Shown: positions 43,907 to 55,029 of the stretch, piece after piece
Position numbering within the stretch: position 1 is the first letter of the stretch
Layout: every line of letters starts with the position of its first letter
Assembly: GCA_019426215.1 (NCBI GenBank)
Contig: CM033391.1
Location: forward strand, 21,658,949 to 21,722,948
Origin: Buddleja alternifolia
Lineage: Eukaryota > Streptophyta > Magnoliopsida > Lamiales > Scrophulariaceae
Direction of reading: 5' to 3'
DNA length: 64,000 nt
The notes under the pieces: generated by a model
What the model was told of the DNA's origin: nothing
Databases searched by the model: none
The model's input: the letters and a program-made list of their open reading frames with translations, nothing else
Position numbers and translations under genes: made by a program

Positions 43907-45572
43907 CTCCTAGGAATCCGATCAGATGCATAGCGGCAGGTGACCATTTATGGATTCCTAAAGCCGGATCACTTTATGGAGTTTAATAATTTTATATAAA
44001 CATAAACAAGAACATAACGATTTGCCATTATCGAAGCGCGATTCGTTTCTTGATCTACCGTCTACACAACAACAATCCCTAGGACTCCTGCCTTTAGATA
44101 TCATGCCGGAATAAGGTTTGATGAAAATCCACCTCCTTTGGCTCAACCATGGCCGACGTCTATAGGGGAAGGAAAGAGAAAAAAATTCTCTTCTTCTTTC
44201 TTTGTTGTCAAGTTTATTATGAGCGACTTAGATTTTTCACTAGGTATCATGTATTTATAAAGAGTGATGGGCTTGGAATTAATTAATTCCTTGAGCCCAT
44301 CATCTCCTATTGTACACGCCTATTTCATCATCTTTTGGGCTAAGTTGACTTTCAACTTAGTCCAATTATTAATTAAGTCCAACATATTTTAATATAATTA
44401 AAATATGATATTAACTAATAATCATCTAAATTAAATAATGCAATAATTAATTTAGAATTGAATGAATATAATAATAAATCTAATTATTTATTATTAATTT
44501 ATTTTCATTAATCTAATTAATCAAATAAATTAATATGTCCAGCAAATGACAAATTACCTAATTTATGTATTTGACAACGAAAGAATTTTCTTCGCTCAAT
44601 TCCTTTAAAGCATGACTCTAGGTTCGTCTCAATTGGCATTGGGAGGAAATCAAGGATGTAAGTGTCACCTAACCAGTCTCGTGGACTCTCACCGAAACCG
44701 AATTGAGATCAAATATATTAGATCAATACGAACATTTAGGTCACAGACACCCTGTGAGTTCACTGTAACATCTCGATCGATTGAGAGTCATGATTTGTGT
44801 CAAACTCACAGGACTCGATGTTGTGCTCAATAAATCATTGTAAGATGAAAATACCCTTGTGTTCCATACACAAGTTAGTTTCCCTACTTTGGCCAAAAAC
44901 TTATAATTTCATTTACCTGCGATCTTACAGAAAGTTAACTAGTTTGCTACTCGAGACAGTGAATCCTATATTGGTAATCACCGAACAATTGCTACTTGTC
45001 CATCTGAACGGCACTTCGAGGTTGATCCCACCTAAGGGTGAATTGGATCTAACTACTTTAATAACTCGTTCAGTGTCACAAGTACAATCTTCGTGAATTC
45101 TCAGGTCTAAGGTTCACGCACACTACCGTGACCAGTAACTCAATCATTGACAGTCATAGAGTAATTACCCATGTGATTAAATTACGGCGAGTAGTGTTCG
45201 ATTATATCAATTCCATTGATATATCTGTGGCACAAGCTCCCACCAATCCAAAGTGACCAGCTAACACTCCTTGTCAAAGCTTCCGTCATACAAGTCTGGT
45301 TATAATGTTCAATTAAGGTTCTTCGACTTGCGAACTCTTGATTAAGTAATCAAGTGACCGACACTTCTAGTGTCAATCCCCTCGAACTATGAGGAGTAGA
45401 AGTTTTCTCTTGATTACTTGGGACTTATTTGTCCAATACTTTATTAATGTCATTAAGATTGATATGAACAAAACAAATGCCTTTTATTAATTTAAAGAAA
45501 GTTTGTACAACATAAAACTAAATACCCTAAACAATCTAATTCCTCTATGGCATGGTGGGCATAATCCTAACA
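43907..45572 (-). repeat. 5' LTR of element C
   Basis: About 1.67 kb, ending CCTAACA on the plus strand. It carries a block around 44460-44540 that is missing from the partner LTR. Confidence 0.78.
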
Positions 45573-46379
45573 GAAGTTACCAACAAGTTTGATATGATAT
45601 TAAAGAGAAGACTGTTATAGTGTTTATGATCTAGTGAACAAGCCAACAGATGGCTCGCTGGGCATTCAAAACTATCACTCTTCATACTTTTTCATGTTTC
45701 ATTGTAAGAAAAGGATGAACATAGTGGGCCGGCATGCAGCAAGTCTTCTTCTACTTTTCCTTCTGTTGATCTTCCCGGGTTTTCCTTGTTCATGAGATTA
45801 GTTTTGAGTCGTCTTAAGTTATAAGAGAGAGTTTGGAAGCCATTAAAAATGTTTCCTCAGTAGTTGGTGTTATTCAAGTTAAGTTTGTGCGCTTGTATAT
45901 TATGCTTTCAAAGAGTATAACGATATGATACTGAAGGCGATAAATGCAATAAATAGACATAATTATTAGTATTAGGTTATTACTTTGATTGAGTAGTATA
46001 GAATTTTTTTTAAAAAAGAAATTAAATATTATTTCGACACGTTTGAAGAAGAAAAGATACATAATTTTGAGATATATGAGGTATTATATTTGATTGGAGA
46101 AATAAACGTATATTCTAAAAATTTAGATTCTCTTTTTTTTAAAAAAAAAATTCTAGACAAAGGGGAATATTCTGACTCAACAAACCGGAGCCAGTTTTTT
46201 TGAATCATGGGCTACATAGGCCCTATAACACCGCAACCAAATAAGAAGACATAAAAATTACAACTTGTGATAGTATGAAATTGAACTCAGGATCTCACAC
46301 TTGAAAGTGAGAACAAATACCATTAAGTTAACAAATCTTGGGTGTATAAACGAATCATCTGCATTCACAAATATATATA
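45573..46379. other. Intergenic region, nothing recognised
   Basis: AT-rich with T- and A-runs at 46132-46152. The stretch 46190-46330 reads like worn repeat sequence. No gene could be supported. Confidence 0.4.
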
Positions 46380-46429
46380 TATTGTAATAAACTATGCATC
46401 TAAATATGTAATGCTAGTCCACTACTTAA

Positions 46430-46528
46430 TGGGCCTAACAAATGAAGTGAGTTTGTCCAACCGCCCAATTCCGTAATAGACCAACGGGGAATTGTATTTA
46501 TATATTATGAAGAAAGAAAGGCAGCCCA
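46430..46528 (+). promoter_or_regulatory. NDUFB10 promoter with Site II motifs and TATA
   Basis: TGGGCC (46430-46435) and AGCCCA (46523-46528, TGGGCT on the other strand) fit the Site II element (TGGGCC/T) common in plant nuclear genes for respiratory proteins. TATTTATATATT lies at about 46496-46507, roughly 100 bases before the ATG. CA and TTGAA microsatellites fill the 5' UTR (46551-46598). Confidence 0.5.
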
Positions 46529-46600
46529 CATGATTCAGTTCCCAACTCTCTCTCACACACACACACGAACACAATTGAATTGAATTGAATTGAATTGGAG

Positions 46601-47017
46601 ATGGGAAGGAAGAAGGGAATGGCGGTGTTTGATGAAGGGCCGCCGGATGACTTCGATCCGGAGAATCCTTACAAGGACCCAGTGGCGATGCTGGAGATGA
46701 GGGAGCATGTGGTGAGGGAGAAGTGGATCGAGATAGAGAAGGCGAAGATATTGAGGGAGAAGGTGAAGTGGTGTTACCGTGTGGAGGGGGTCAATCATCT
46801 CCAGAAATGCCGACACCTCGTCCACCAATACCTCGAATCCACCCGCGGCATCGGATGGGGCAAGGACCACCGCCCACACTCCCTCCACGGTCTTCTTCTC
46901 ACCTAACCTAACCTATTATTATTTCTATTTATTTCATCATATCCATTTTGTGTTGATTTCTTTATTTCTTGTTTATTCATAATAGGTCCTAAGGTGGAGG
47001 CAGCTGTTGTTGAGTAG
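46601..47017 (+). CDS. NDUFB10: NADH dehydrogenase 1 beta subcomplex subunit 10 (PDSW) homologue, two exons, 106 aa
   Basis: An accessory subunit of mitochondrial complex I, in the membrane arm on the intermembrane-space side. Exon 1 (46601-46889) starts at ATG in MGRKKGMAVFDEGPPDDFDP and continues with ENPYKDPVAMLEMREHVVRE, EKVKWCYRVEGVNH, KCRHLVHQYLESTRGIGWG and KDHRP, all hallmark plant NDUFB10 motifs. The Cys in WCYRVEG and in KCRH are seen. The donor ACG|GTCTTC at 46890 and the acceptor ATAATAG at 46985 give exon 2 (46986-47017), ending PKVEAAVVE and TAG. The 106-residue length equals the plant family norm. No cleavable presequence is seen, as usual for this subunit. Unspliced, the frame would end in a false HGLLLT. 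Confidence 0.95.
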
Positions 47018-47064
47018 ATAATGAGCTGCTGCTGCTGCTGCTACCTCTGAATAATTTGTTTGAG

Positions 47065-47165
47065 GTAACTTTTAATTGATTTTTCCCTTGTTCTTCTTTT
47101 TTTCTTTAATGTTTTTTCTGGGTTTTGTCATAATTGGATGATATAAAGGATTGTGATTTATCATA

Positions 47166-47196
<31 letters not shown>

Positions 47197-47747
47197 ATGT
47201 ATATCTTCTAGTGGCGTTAGTTAATAGTAGTAGTGGACTTTGATGGAGTTAATTTGTTCTTCTTTTTCCATTCGGTCATGACCACAGAGACTTAAACACA
47301 CTTTTGCATAATAATAATACTGGCTGGATATGGGATAGTGGTACTTAGTTTGATGATGATTAACTTGCATACTTTCCACTCTCTTTGATCTATTTCTAAA
47401 AACCAAAACCCTCATTTTTTTGTTATCTGACCTTCTTTTCTCTATCATTCCATTTCTATTTGTTACAAGAGTGTCTTTTTTAGTTCTATCACTGGTAAAG
47501 AGTGTCCCAAGTTTCGCAATTTTGTCCGTGGAACATGAAGAAGAAGAGGTCTCTTCTTATATTACATGGATGTCGCAAATTGTCTACTTTACATTACAAC
47601 TCTTAGTCTACTGTTTACATAAGTGAAGCTGCCCAAGTGTGAAGTTTTTATAGGTTTTGTTTTAAAGATTGAAAGCTGAATATTTTTCAAGTGGAGGAGG
47701 AAAATCTTTAAATAAACACTTCATTGCTAACATTCTGGTTTATGCAG
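47065..47747 (+). other. Possible 3' UTR intron of NDUFB10
   Basis: The donor GAG|GTAACT at 47065 and the acceptor TTTATGCAG at 47747 fit an intron of about 680 bp in the 3' UTR. A GT/GTAT microsatellite (47166-47203) lies in it. The downstream 47748-48000 would be the last UTR exon. Inferred from splice sites only. Confidence 0.4.
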
Positions 47748-48000
47748 GAATGGCCATCCCTTGGATCAATCTTGGCCAAGGAGTTCGGATACTTTTCTTT
47801 TGTTCAGTTTGAAGATTTTGGGACGACCTCTTTAATAATATCAACCTTGTCGCATCTACTATCTTTGTTGCATGTGTCTGTTTTGCTTCTTATGCAATTT
47901 ATCTTCAGTGGATGTTAATCCAACACTTTTTCAATATGTTTTCATGTTTGGTGGCAGATTCGTCTCAAATCTTCATCCAGTGTTGTGTGCACTTTTTATT

Positions 48001-48884
48001 GATTTCATTTAACAACCAAACGTAAAGTCCCATATAACATTAATTGGTCCCGCTTTGCTCTTATAGAATTTCTCTTTCAGTCTTATCGAGATTCAATTCG
48101 TTACTGATGCTTTTGATGCATTGAACGCAGTGCAACGCATATATTATTTTTTTGAGTAGGATTCTGTCTCTCTCTCCATAAAAATGAGCTTGGTTTAAGA
48201 CATCGGAGCTGTTCACTTTGAGCTATCTCCTAACCTTTGTGTCACTGTCTTTCTTAGAGCCATATTTTCATACGTCATCTTGTAATATTGTTTATTGCTT
48301 ATGTCTATGATTTCTCGTCTCTTGGCTAAACATGAGACCTCATTGTATTTGATGTTTAACCATCCAAATTATATTACCCCGACAATCCCAGCCGCGGCCC
48401 TGATTGATTATGTTAACTTGTTTGGCTCACATTGATCCAAGTAAAAGGTTCTTTGGTATTTACCTTTGATATCTTCTCTCCTGTTTTCTGCATAGGAATG
48501 CATAGGTTGCTGATTAGTTATTACATCCATAGACAGATTAAGCTAAATAAGCTGCTTCAGTAGCTACGTCAAGTATAACTGTGTGAGCCTCCTATATATT
48601 GTCTTCACATTTCAACTTTAAACTGCTTGCTTCAATAATAAAAACTTGCCTGCAACACAGGCTTAATTTGTGTGTGGAAAGAAATAATGTTTGATGAATA
48701 AAACTTCTTTATGTTAGGTTTTATACACTATGTGACTACTATTATGTAAATTACACTAACAAACCCTGACGTAAGTGTAATTATACATAGATCCTTCTTA
48801 TCTTTACAATTATCCGTGGCTCCCTCAACATATGAATTCGGCTTACAAATGACCCTCTGATGATTTTTCCGTTCGAAAATGATG
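48001..48884. other. NDUFB10 downstream region
   Basis: No second gene is evident. 'caataataaaaac' (about 48634) and 'gatgaataaaac' (about 48693) could be poly(A) signals but are unplaced. Confidence 0.35.
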
Positions 48885-49279
48885 GGCTGTGTTTGGTTTT
48901 GTTTTCAAACCAATTTTGGCCAAAATTTGTTTGCTTCACGTATTTTTGACCAAAAAGGATTTTTTTTGTCAAAAAAATTGTCAACTATTGTCTCTTTATT
49001 TGTCTCTACTTTTGGATGCCTACTAATTACATCAACTATAATATAATCATTTAAAATTTATATTATATTATATTTTTCAATCATTAGCTAACTATAAACA
49101 CAATTTTTCAGATAAGAATTTATATGATTTGACTGTTACAGTAATTTTTATCTCTTTTGAAAATAAAATCAAACACAAAACTAAATACATTTTTATCAAA
49201 ATACACAATTTTCAATAAACTCTTGCACCAAAATTTTCACAAAAAAAAAAAAAACTTCAAAACAAAATCAAACACAGCC
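48885..49279. mobile_element. MITE with GGCTGTGTTTGG ends, about 395 bp
   Basis: Terminal inverted repeats GGCTGTGTTTGGTTTTGTTTT and GGCTGTGTTTGATTTTGTTTT differ at one of 21 positions. Flanks ATGATG / ATGGTG may be a degenerate target duplication. Superfamily unclear (hAT or Harbinger-like). 49280-50269 is AT-rich with nothing recognised. Confidence 0.65.
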
Positions 49280-50278
49280 ATGGTGTCTAGCCAATTAATT
49301 TGAGAGTTCTCTATTTTATCTTTGGATACTATTTACAGAAGTATGCAAACTAAACTACCATTGAATCTATTTGCAATGTATTTAACTTTTAGGGAGTTTT
49401 TTTTTATAAAAGTCAATTATTATGTTAGAAAATAATTAACAAATTCAGAAACGTGAACTAGAAGAAAATTCATATCTTTTAGTGAAAATTACTAAAACCC
49501 CACTAAAATATGTTTTTATATCCAAAAAATTTCACGAAAATATTTTTTAATCTCAAAAAGCTCACTCTAGAAACTTTTCATTCAAGAATACCCAAAAGTT
49601 AAGATTAAGAACATTTTTGACTAAACTATTTTTCATTTATTAAGTTAAAAATTAATCAATTGAATTTTTTTATCGATTTTTGTTTGTTTTAAAATTTTCA
49701 AATTGATAAGTTGAATGATAAAGATTGTTATTTTTAGTATTACATATTTTAAATAAATTTGTATAATTTTTTTTATTTTACTATGATAATTATCTAAAAC
49801 ATATATTTTTAATTTTCTTAAGAAGATTACAAATTTAGAAAATTTTAAATTAAAATTATATTTGGTCAATTATGAAAATAAAATTTCTAAGTAGATAAAT
49901 CTCTATACAAATTACAATCGATTAATTTTTAGTTTAGAAAGCTAGGGGCAATTAAGTTCATAAATTTATTAACATTAAATCTTGGGCCTTTTGGAATGAA
50001 AGCATGGTGAATGAGTTTTTTGGATTGAAAAAAAATAATTCATAGGTTTTTTGAATGTAAAATATTTTTGAGAAAAGTCTCAAGCTCCCTTATCCCTAGT
50101 GAGACGCTTTTAAAGGACAAACGCGTGAGGCTCCGATCAAAGTGTACAATGCCTCGTGTAAGGGCCTCTGGTGTACAAGAAGGCAAGTGTATGCCACATC
50201 ATATTGGCACCATTTGTGAGAAATTTAGACGGAAATTTTGACTTTCAATCAGAGTTTTGGTGGATATTATTCAAAATT

Positions 50279-50658
50279 GGGATAAATGCAAAACCTCTTG
50301 TGTTAATGTGAAATTGCAAAAAAACACTTTTGTTCATGAAATATGTTAAATACCACCGTATGTTATTCAAAAGTCTGCAAAAAGTCAACTTTTTGAAGGA
50401 AAAAAATGAGCGTGTTTTTCAGCTTTAATGACATGCTTCTGTAATTTATACATTCCCCAAACAAAATAAAAGGTAATTTAGTGTTATTTCACTAAAAAAA
50501 CACACATATTTCTTTCTATTTTCTTTTTTTAACAAAAAGTAACTTTTTGCAAATTTTTGAATAACACATGATGGTATTTAGCCTATTTTCATATCATAGG
50601 TGTTTTTTTTTTACAATTTTACATTAACACAGGTTTTTTTTTTTTTTTCAATTATCCC
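50279..50658. mobile_element. Foldback MITE, Mutator-type, 380 bp
   Basis: A perfect 9-bp target duplication TTCAAAATT (50270-50278, 50659-50667) flanks it. The arms, over 120 bp each, begin GGGATAAATGC / GGGATAATTGA and share 'tgtgttaatgt', 'taaatacca' and 'gttattcaaaa', so almost the whole copy is a hairpin. 50668-51090 is AT-rich without a gene. Confidence 0.88.
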
Positions 50659-51107
50659 TTCAAAATTTGGTCTGAAAAGTAGGATTTCGTGCTTTGGGAC
50701 CCCATGATTTTGACTGGAATTTCAACATTTACCATGTTCATCAATCATTTTTTATGTTCTATTTTATGAAGGTTAACTGCCTTTTTTAAAATCAAAATAA
50801 AAATGAATAATGAGTGGAATAAAGTGATGTTGTAAAGGAAAAATTCTTGTATATATTTGGTATGAGACTCAATTGTATGTACTAAGACACAACAAAAAAT
50901 AATAAAGAATATTTGACTTGTTTTTACGTTGAGTACACATTTTTTTTATTGCTTTTGTTATATCTTGGTGCATGTAAATGGGCTCCACACCGGGTGTAAA
51001 AGAATTTTTTGGGTTTTTTAATAAAATAATATAAAATAAAAAAAAATTATCAAAATAATACATTTTCAAAACTTTTTCTAAACTAACATAAGATGGCATG
51101 AGGGATG

Positions 51108-51219
51108 CCGTTTTCATTGTGAAAACGGCATATGCCTAATCCCTTTTCTCTCTCTTTTTTATTTTCTAAAAGTTGAAGAGAGAAAATGGCATGCTTAATG
51201 CCGTTTTCTCTCTATTCCT
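51108..51219. repeat. Two adjacent hairpins sharing the word AACGGCAT
   Basis: ATGCCGTTTTCATTGTGAAA with ACGGCAT (about 51106-51132) is a perfect 12-bp stem with a 3-base loop. About 45 bp on, AGAGAGAAAATGGCAT and ATGCCGTTTTCTCTCT (about 51177-51213) form a 16-bp stem with one mismatch. Confidence 0.75.
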
Positions 51220-51589
51220 TTTTTTTTTAATTAACGAGAGAAAAAAACAACGCCACCCAATTGCCAATTACCCGATTGCTCTTCTTTTTTAATACATAGA
51301 GATTGTCTTGATTATTAACATTGGTAACAGTGCAAAATGTATAATTGCTATGAATACAAATAATGTAATACTTGAATGGTTTTATACCTAATTAGTTTAA
51401 AACAATATTATAAAATTTTGACAATTGACAAACACGTATATTATAAGTATTTGCTAAAAATTATGATAAAAAATCACATAAAAAAAATGCAAGAACGGGT
51501 AAGGGGATAAGTGAATTGAGTCGAGACGAACAAGGTAGTACTAAAGCTTGTTTGAATTTTCTATCAATCTCCAAAATTTGTGTTTGACC

Positions 51590-52205
51590 TTGATTTGATT
51601 GTTATTTGAATCGAGCTCGAATGAGCTTTAATCTAGTCGAGCAAGAGCCGAGCGCGAGTAGCTTGATAATTTCATACATACTTCATTATTTTTTTAAACA
51701 TAATTGAACGAGTTTGAGCCGAGCTTCGACTCTTATTGAACATAAATTTGTGTTCAATGTTGTTTGTTATCTTAAAAGAATTGAGCTCAAATGACTTTTA
51801 AATATATTTTGTATGAGTCACTATTTAATTATAATTAATATTTTAATAAATTGTTAATATTTATATTTTTTTAATTATGAAATATTCCATTATACATAAG
51901 AGTGCACATAAACCGTACTAGACCAAATTGCTCGGCTCTAGTTCGAGCTTGGAATTAAAATATATAATTATACATATGAATATATTCGAGTATATTATTA
52001 AATATATATATATATATCTTGATAAATACTAAATACATCATTATATTTATATAATATTATAAATATATACATATTCAAAATAAATTATTTTTTATTTACA
52101 GACTTGCGAGTCTTATACATGTAGAATTGGGTGGAGTTCGGCTCGATAGGCTCAAATTCGCGTCGAGCTCTAATCTAACGGACTCAATTTGATGTTCAAC
52201 CCTAA
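51590..52205. mobile_element. Worn hAT-like sequence with GAGCTCG/GAGCCGAG words
   Basis: Repeated 'gagctcgaatgag', 'gagccgagc' and 'cggctc.agttcgagctt' words resemble the subterminal parts of the element at 25894-26879. Clear termini are missing. 52206-53225 is AT-rich with no gene. Confidence 0.4.
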
Positions 52206-53225
52206 TAATACATGTACTTTTGAATTGAATAATTTAATATGCATATTTTATGTATCTCATATTATACTTGATAAATAACACTTATTTTTTCCTTTTTGGA
52301 AACAAACAACTAACTTTATTTAAAACTTAAAAATTGTATATTAACTACCAAATTAATTTATTATGACTCGGAAGTCATAATCAACTAAGGCACTACCTTC
52401 AAATTCAAAGATAAAATCAAAAACATCTTATAATTTATGTATAGAAGAACTAGCGTGTCCCTCGTGCTATGCACAGTTGACCATGTTAAAACTTTTTTAG
52501 CAGAAAAGTTTAAGAATATAAAAAATATAAAATATTTGATGATTCGCATCACATACTATGAAACTATTCTTTCCCTCATATTAAAAATAAAAACTTGTTT
52601 CTTGAAAAATAAGAAAAAGTCATTAAATGTAGAAAATATCTAAAAAAGAAAAACAACAACAATTCAATTCGAATAAATAAATATTGATACCTAGCCAATC
52701 TGCAAGAATAACTGAAATACATATTCACTTGGCGAATAAGAAACAACTCACTTATCATATGAGCTCAATTCGTTTTTGTGTTTTTCATGAAAAATTAAAA
52801 CTATATTTACTCAAGGATACATGAAATAAAATGTAATGCCAAAAATCCATTTGAAAAGTTCAACTGGCAAACCTTCAAATCATGATCATTCCTCAATTTT
52901 TGACTCTCAATTTTATAGATGTAACTTTTTAATTATATGAGAAAACACATCTCAAACATTGGTAGCTAGGATAGCTTTTATGTTTATTATAAGTAAATTA
53001 CCTTAGTAAAAAAGATGTGATGAAAATCATTACATGACTGATCATTTTATATATATATTAGATACTAATTTTGTGAAATTATATTAAATGGGTTTTCTTG
53101 AATTGAATGTGATACTTTTTTATTAACTAAAATTAATTTGTATAAGATCTATTTGTCACTTGTGTCATTTCGAACATTTTGCAAAACCGCATTCTAGTTT
53201 TTTTACTTTTAGTTTTCCATTCAAT

Positions 53226-53327
53226 TCAATCATACTTCTTCCGTGAAGACTAAATATTCTCATAAATAATTGAAACTCAATCATACTTCTTTTGTGAAGA
53301 CTAAATGTTCTCATAAAAAATTGAAAC
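53226..53327. repeat. Tandem duplication, 2 x 51 bp
   Basis: Units 53226-53276 and 53277-53327 both start TCAATCATACTTCTT and end TTGAAAC, differing at about four positions. Confidence 0.9.
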
Positions 53328-53533
53328 ATTGGAACTCCTAAAGATATGGCCTCCCTTTATCATGGCTCAGTGACATAAATATTGACGATATCTCCTATGT
53401 TGTTGAATGATAACTTATCCTAACTGATAGGGGCCAAAAATGTCCAGGGGTATTTTAGTAATTCACTTACCCCCGAGTCGGGTCGAGGCGCCCACCATGG
53501 GTCAAGGCCCACGGTGGAAGGATGGGCCCAGAC

Positions 53534-55029
53534 TGGTGGTCCCAAGTGGCATACGAAAGCGTTTAGAAGGGGGGGGGGGGGGGGGTTGAATAGATCCTGA
53601 AGTCTTTTTCGACTTCAAAAATTTCGTATCACTTTTAAAGATTTGAACGCTTAGAGGCTGAGCGCTTGGGTTAGGCGCTTCAGTAGAGATAACTTAGACT
53701 TAGTGATTTTAGCAATTTACCAAAGTAGGGTAATGCCTAGATCGCTTAATCAGGGTTAGCACAGCGGAAATGATTTTTAGCGTTCAGTTGGTTAATTAAT
53801 AGCTTTGCAATTAGCTTGTCTTTTTCAAAGAATATAATATAATGTAAATCAAGACAATAATTAAAGTAAAGAACACAAGAGATTGTAAGGTTCACTAGGT
53901 GATGTAATCCCAACTACGTCCTTCTTCTCCTTTTTCACTTGGAGGAATTTACTAGGATGATTTTCGAAGAATCACACAGAATCTTCTACAAGATAGTAAA
54001 GGATGAAAAAGATCTCGGGCTCCTTGATCACACAGATTTCAGCACCAATGAAGATCGTCTTCTACAAACTTCTCTCACTCAGAAATACTGCCTGTAAGGG
54101 GTTTTCAACTTCTTTCTTACTCAGATGAAAGGTTGAAGGTTTATCACAAGGTTTTGTTTGTTTTTGGGAAGAACAAACAACTTGGAATATCTCAATAGGA
54201 ATTTAGGTTTCTTCTTTGGAAGAGGTTTGAGATATTTGTGACTATCTGGAATGTAGATAAAAAGCTTGAAGGATTTTTAGCTATGGAGTTTCTAAGCTCT
54301 CTCTTGTGCAGGTACGTAAATTTCTCTTGTAATATTATGTACCATATTTTAGGATTTGCTGAAGGCAAGGTATTTATAGGCAATTCTTGGGATCTGTCCG
54401 TTGGACACATGTGAGAGCGTGCCTTTCACGTAGCGCGTGATTTTACCTAAAACCTGACATTCCTGAAAATCTGCTGGCACCGATTGGATGGGAGCAGCTA
54501 TAAACTCTGAAGTTCTAAAAGTCTAGTAAAAAAAGTGGTTTGTCCCCAAGTCATAGTGGCTTATCACATTTAATGCTCTTATTAGGCATTTAATGCATTA
54601 GAATTTATTTCCCGTTGGAAATAAATGTCCGTTGAATGATTGCATTTAAGTCCTTCATGACTTGAGGATTTAATTCAGGTGAATCTGACAACGGATCGCT
54701 AGAATGATTTGAGCGCTTGATTAAAAAAATCCTAAAATAGTCATTTAGCGTTTGACGGGCGCTAAGAACAAATCTTTATCTTCAGCTGACTTCAGACGCT
54801 GATCTTCAACTTCTTCTCTAATAGACTCACCTAGAATTCTATTAGCGATTCGGTATCTAATACTTAGTCTAAAATCTATAAAGATAAAAATTACAAGCCT
54901 ACTAAAAATTACATACTTTTAAAAGCTTATACAAAGATCTATCAAAACAGAAACTTACATTGTATTTGGGGTCTAACATAAAATTCTATCTTGTCATCAT
55001 CAAAACATCTAACATGAAATTTCCTAACA
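53534..55029 (-). repeat. 3' LTR of element B
   Basis: 1496 bp, TGGTGGTCCC to CTAACA on the plus strand. The G-run at 53568-53585 is expanded relative to other copies. TATA box on minus at 54378-54371; TGTCCAACGGACA at 54407-54395. The polypurine tract abuts at 55030-55044. Confidence 0.9.

Larger units (their letters stand above)
33419..45572 (-). mobile_element. Copia family-2 element C, decayed, minus strand, with nested inserts
   Basis: The LTRs 33419-35031 and 43907-45572 are colinear and clearly alike. A tRNA-Met-type primer site (43894-43906) lies inside the right LTR and a polypurine tract (35032-35041) inside the left. The order on the minus strand is LTR, long leader, decayed integrase-RT, LTR. 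Gag and protease are not recognisable. The leader carries a SINE, an LTR and an hAT element. The outer flanks do not show a clean target duplication. Confidence 0.75.

Noticed and set aside
33419..45572. Clean target duplication for element C
   Set aside because: Flanks GCTTT (33414-33418) and GAAGT (45573-45577) do not match, and D's gag does not resume after 45572; a rearrangement is likely.
46890..46906. NDUFB10 ending in HGLLLT without an intron
   Set aside because: A GT-AG intron in phase restores a conserved-length C-terminus in the next exon, and the read-through tail matches nothing in the family.
53406..53533. GC-rich stretch before element B as a gene end
   Set aside because: Only a short 'gggccaaaaatg..ggcgcccaccatggg' segment without a frame; more likely an older repeat used as insertion site.
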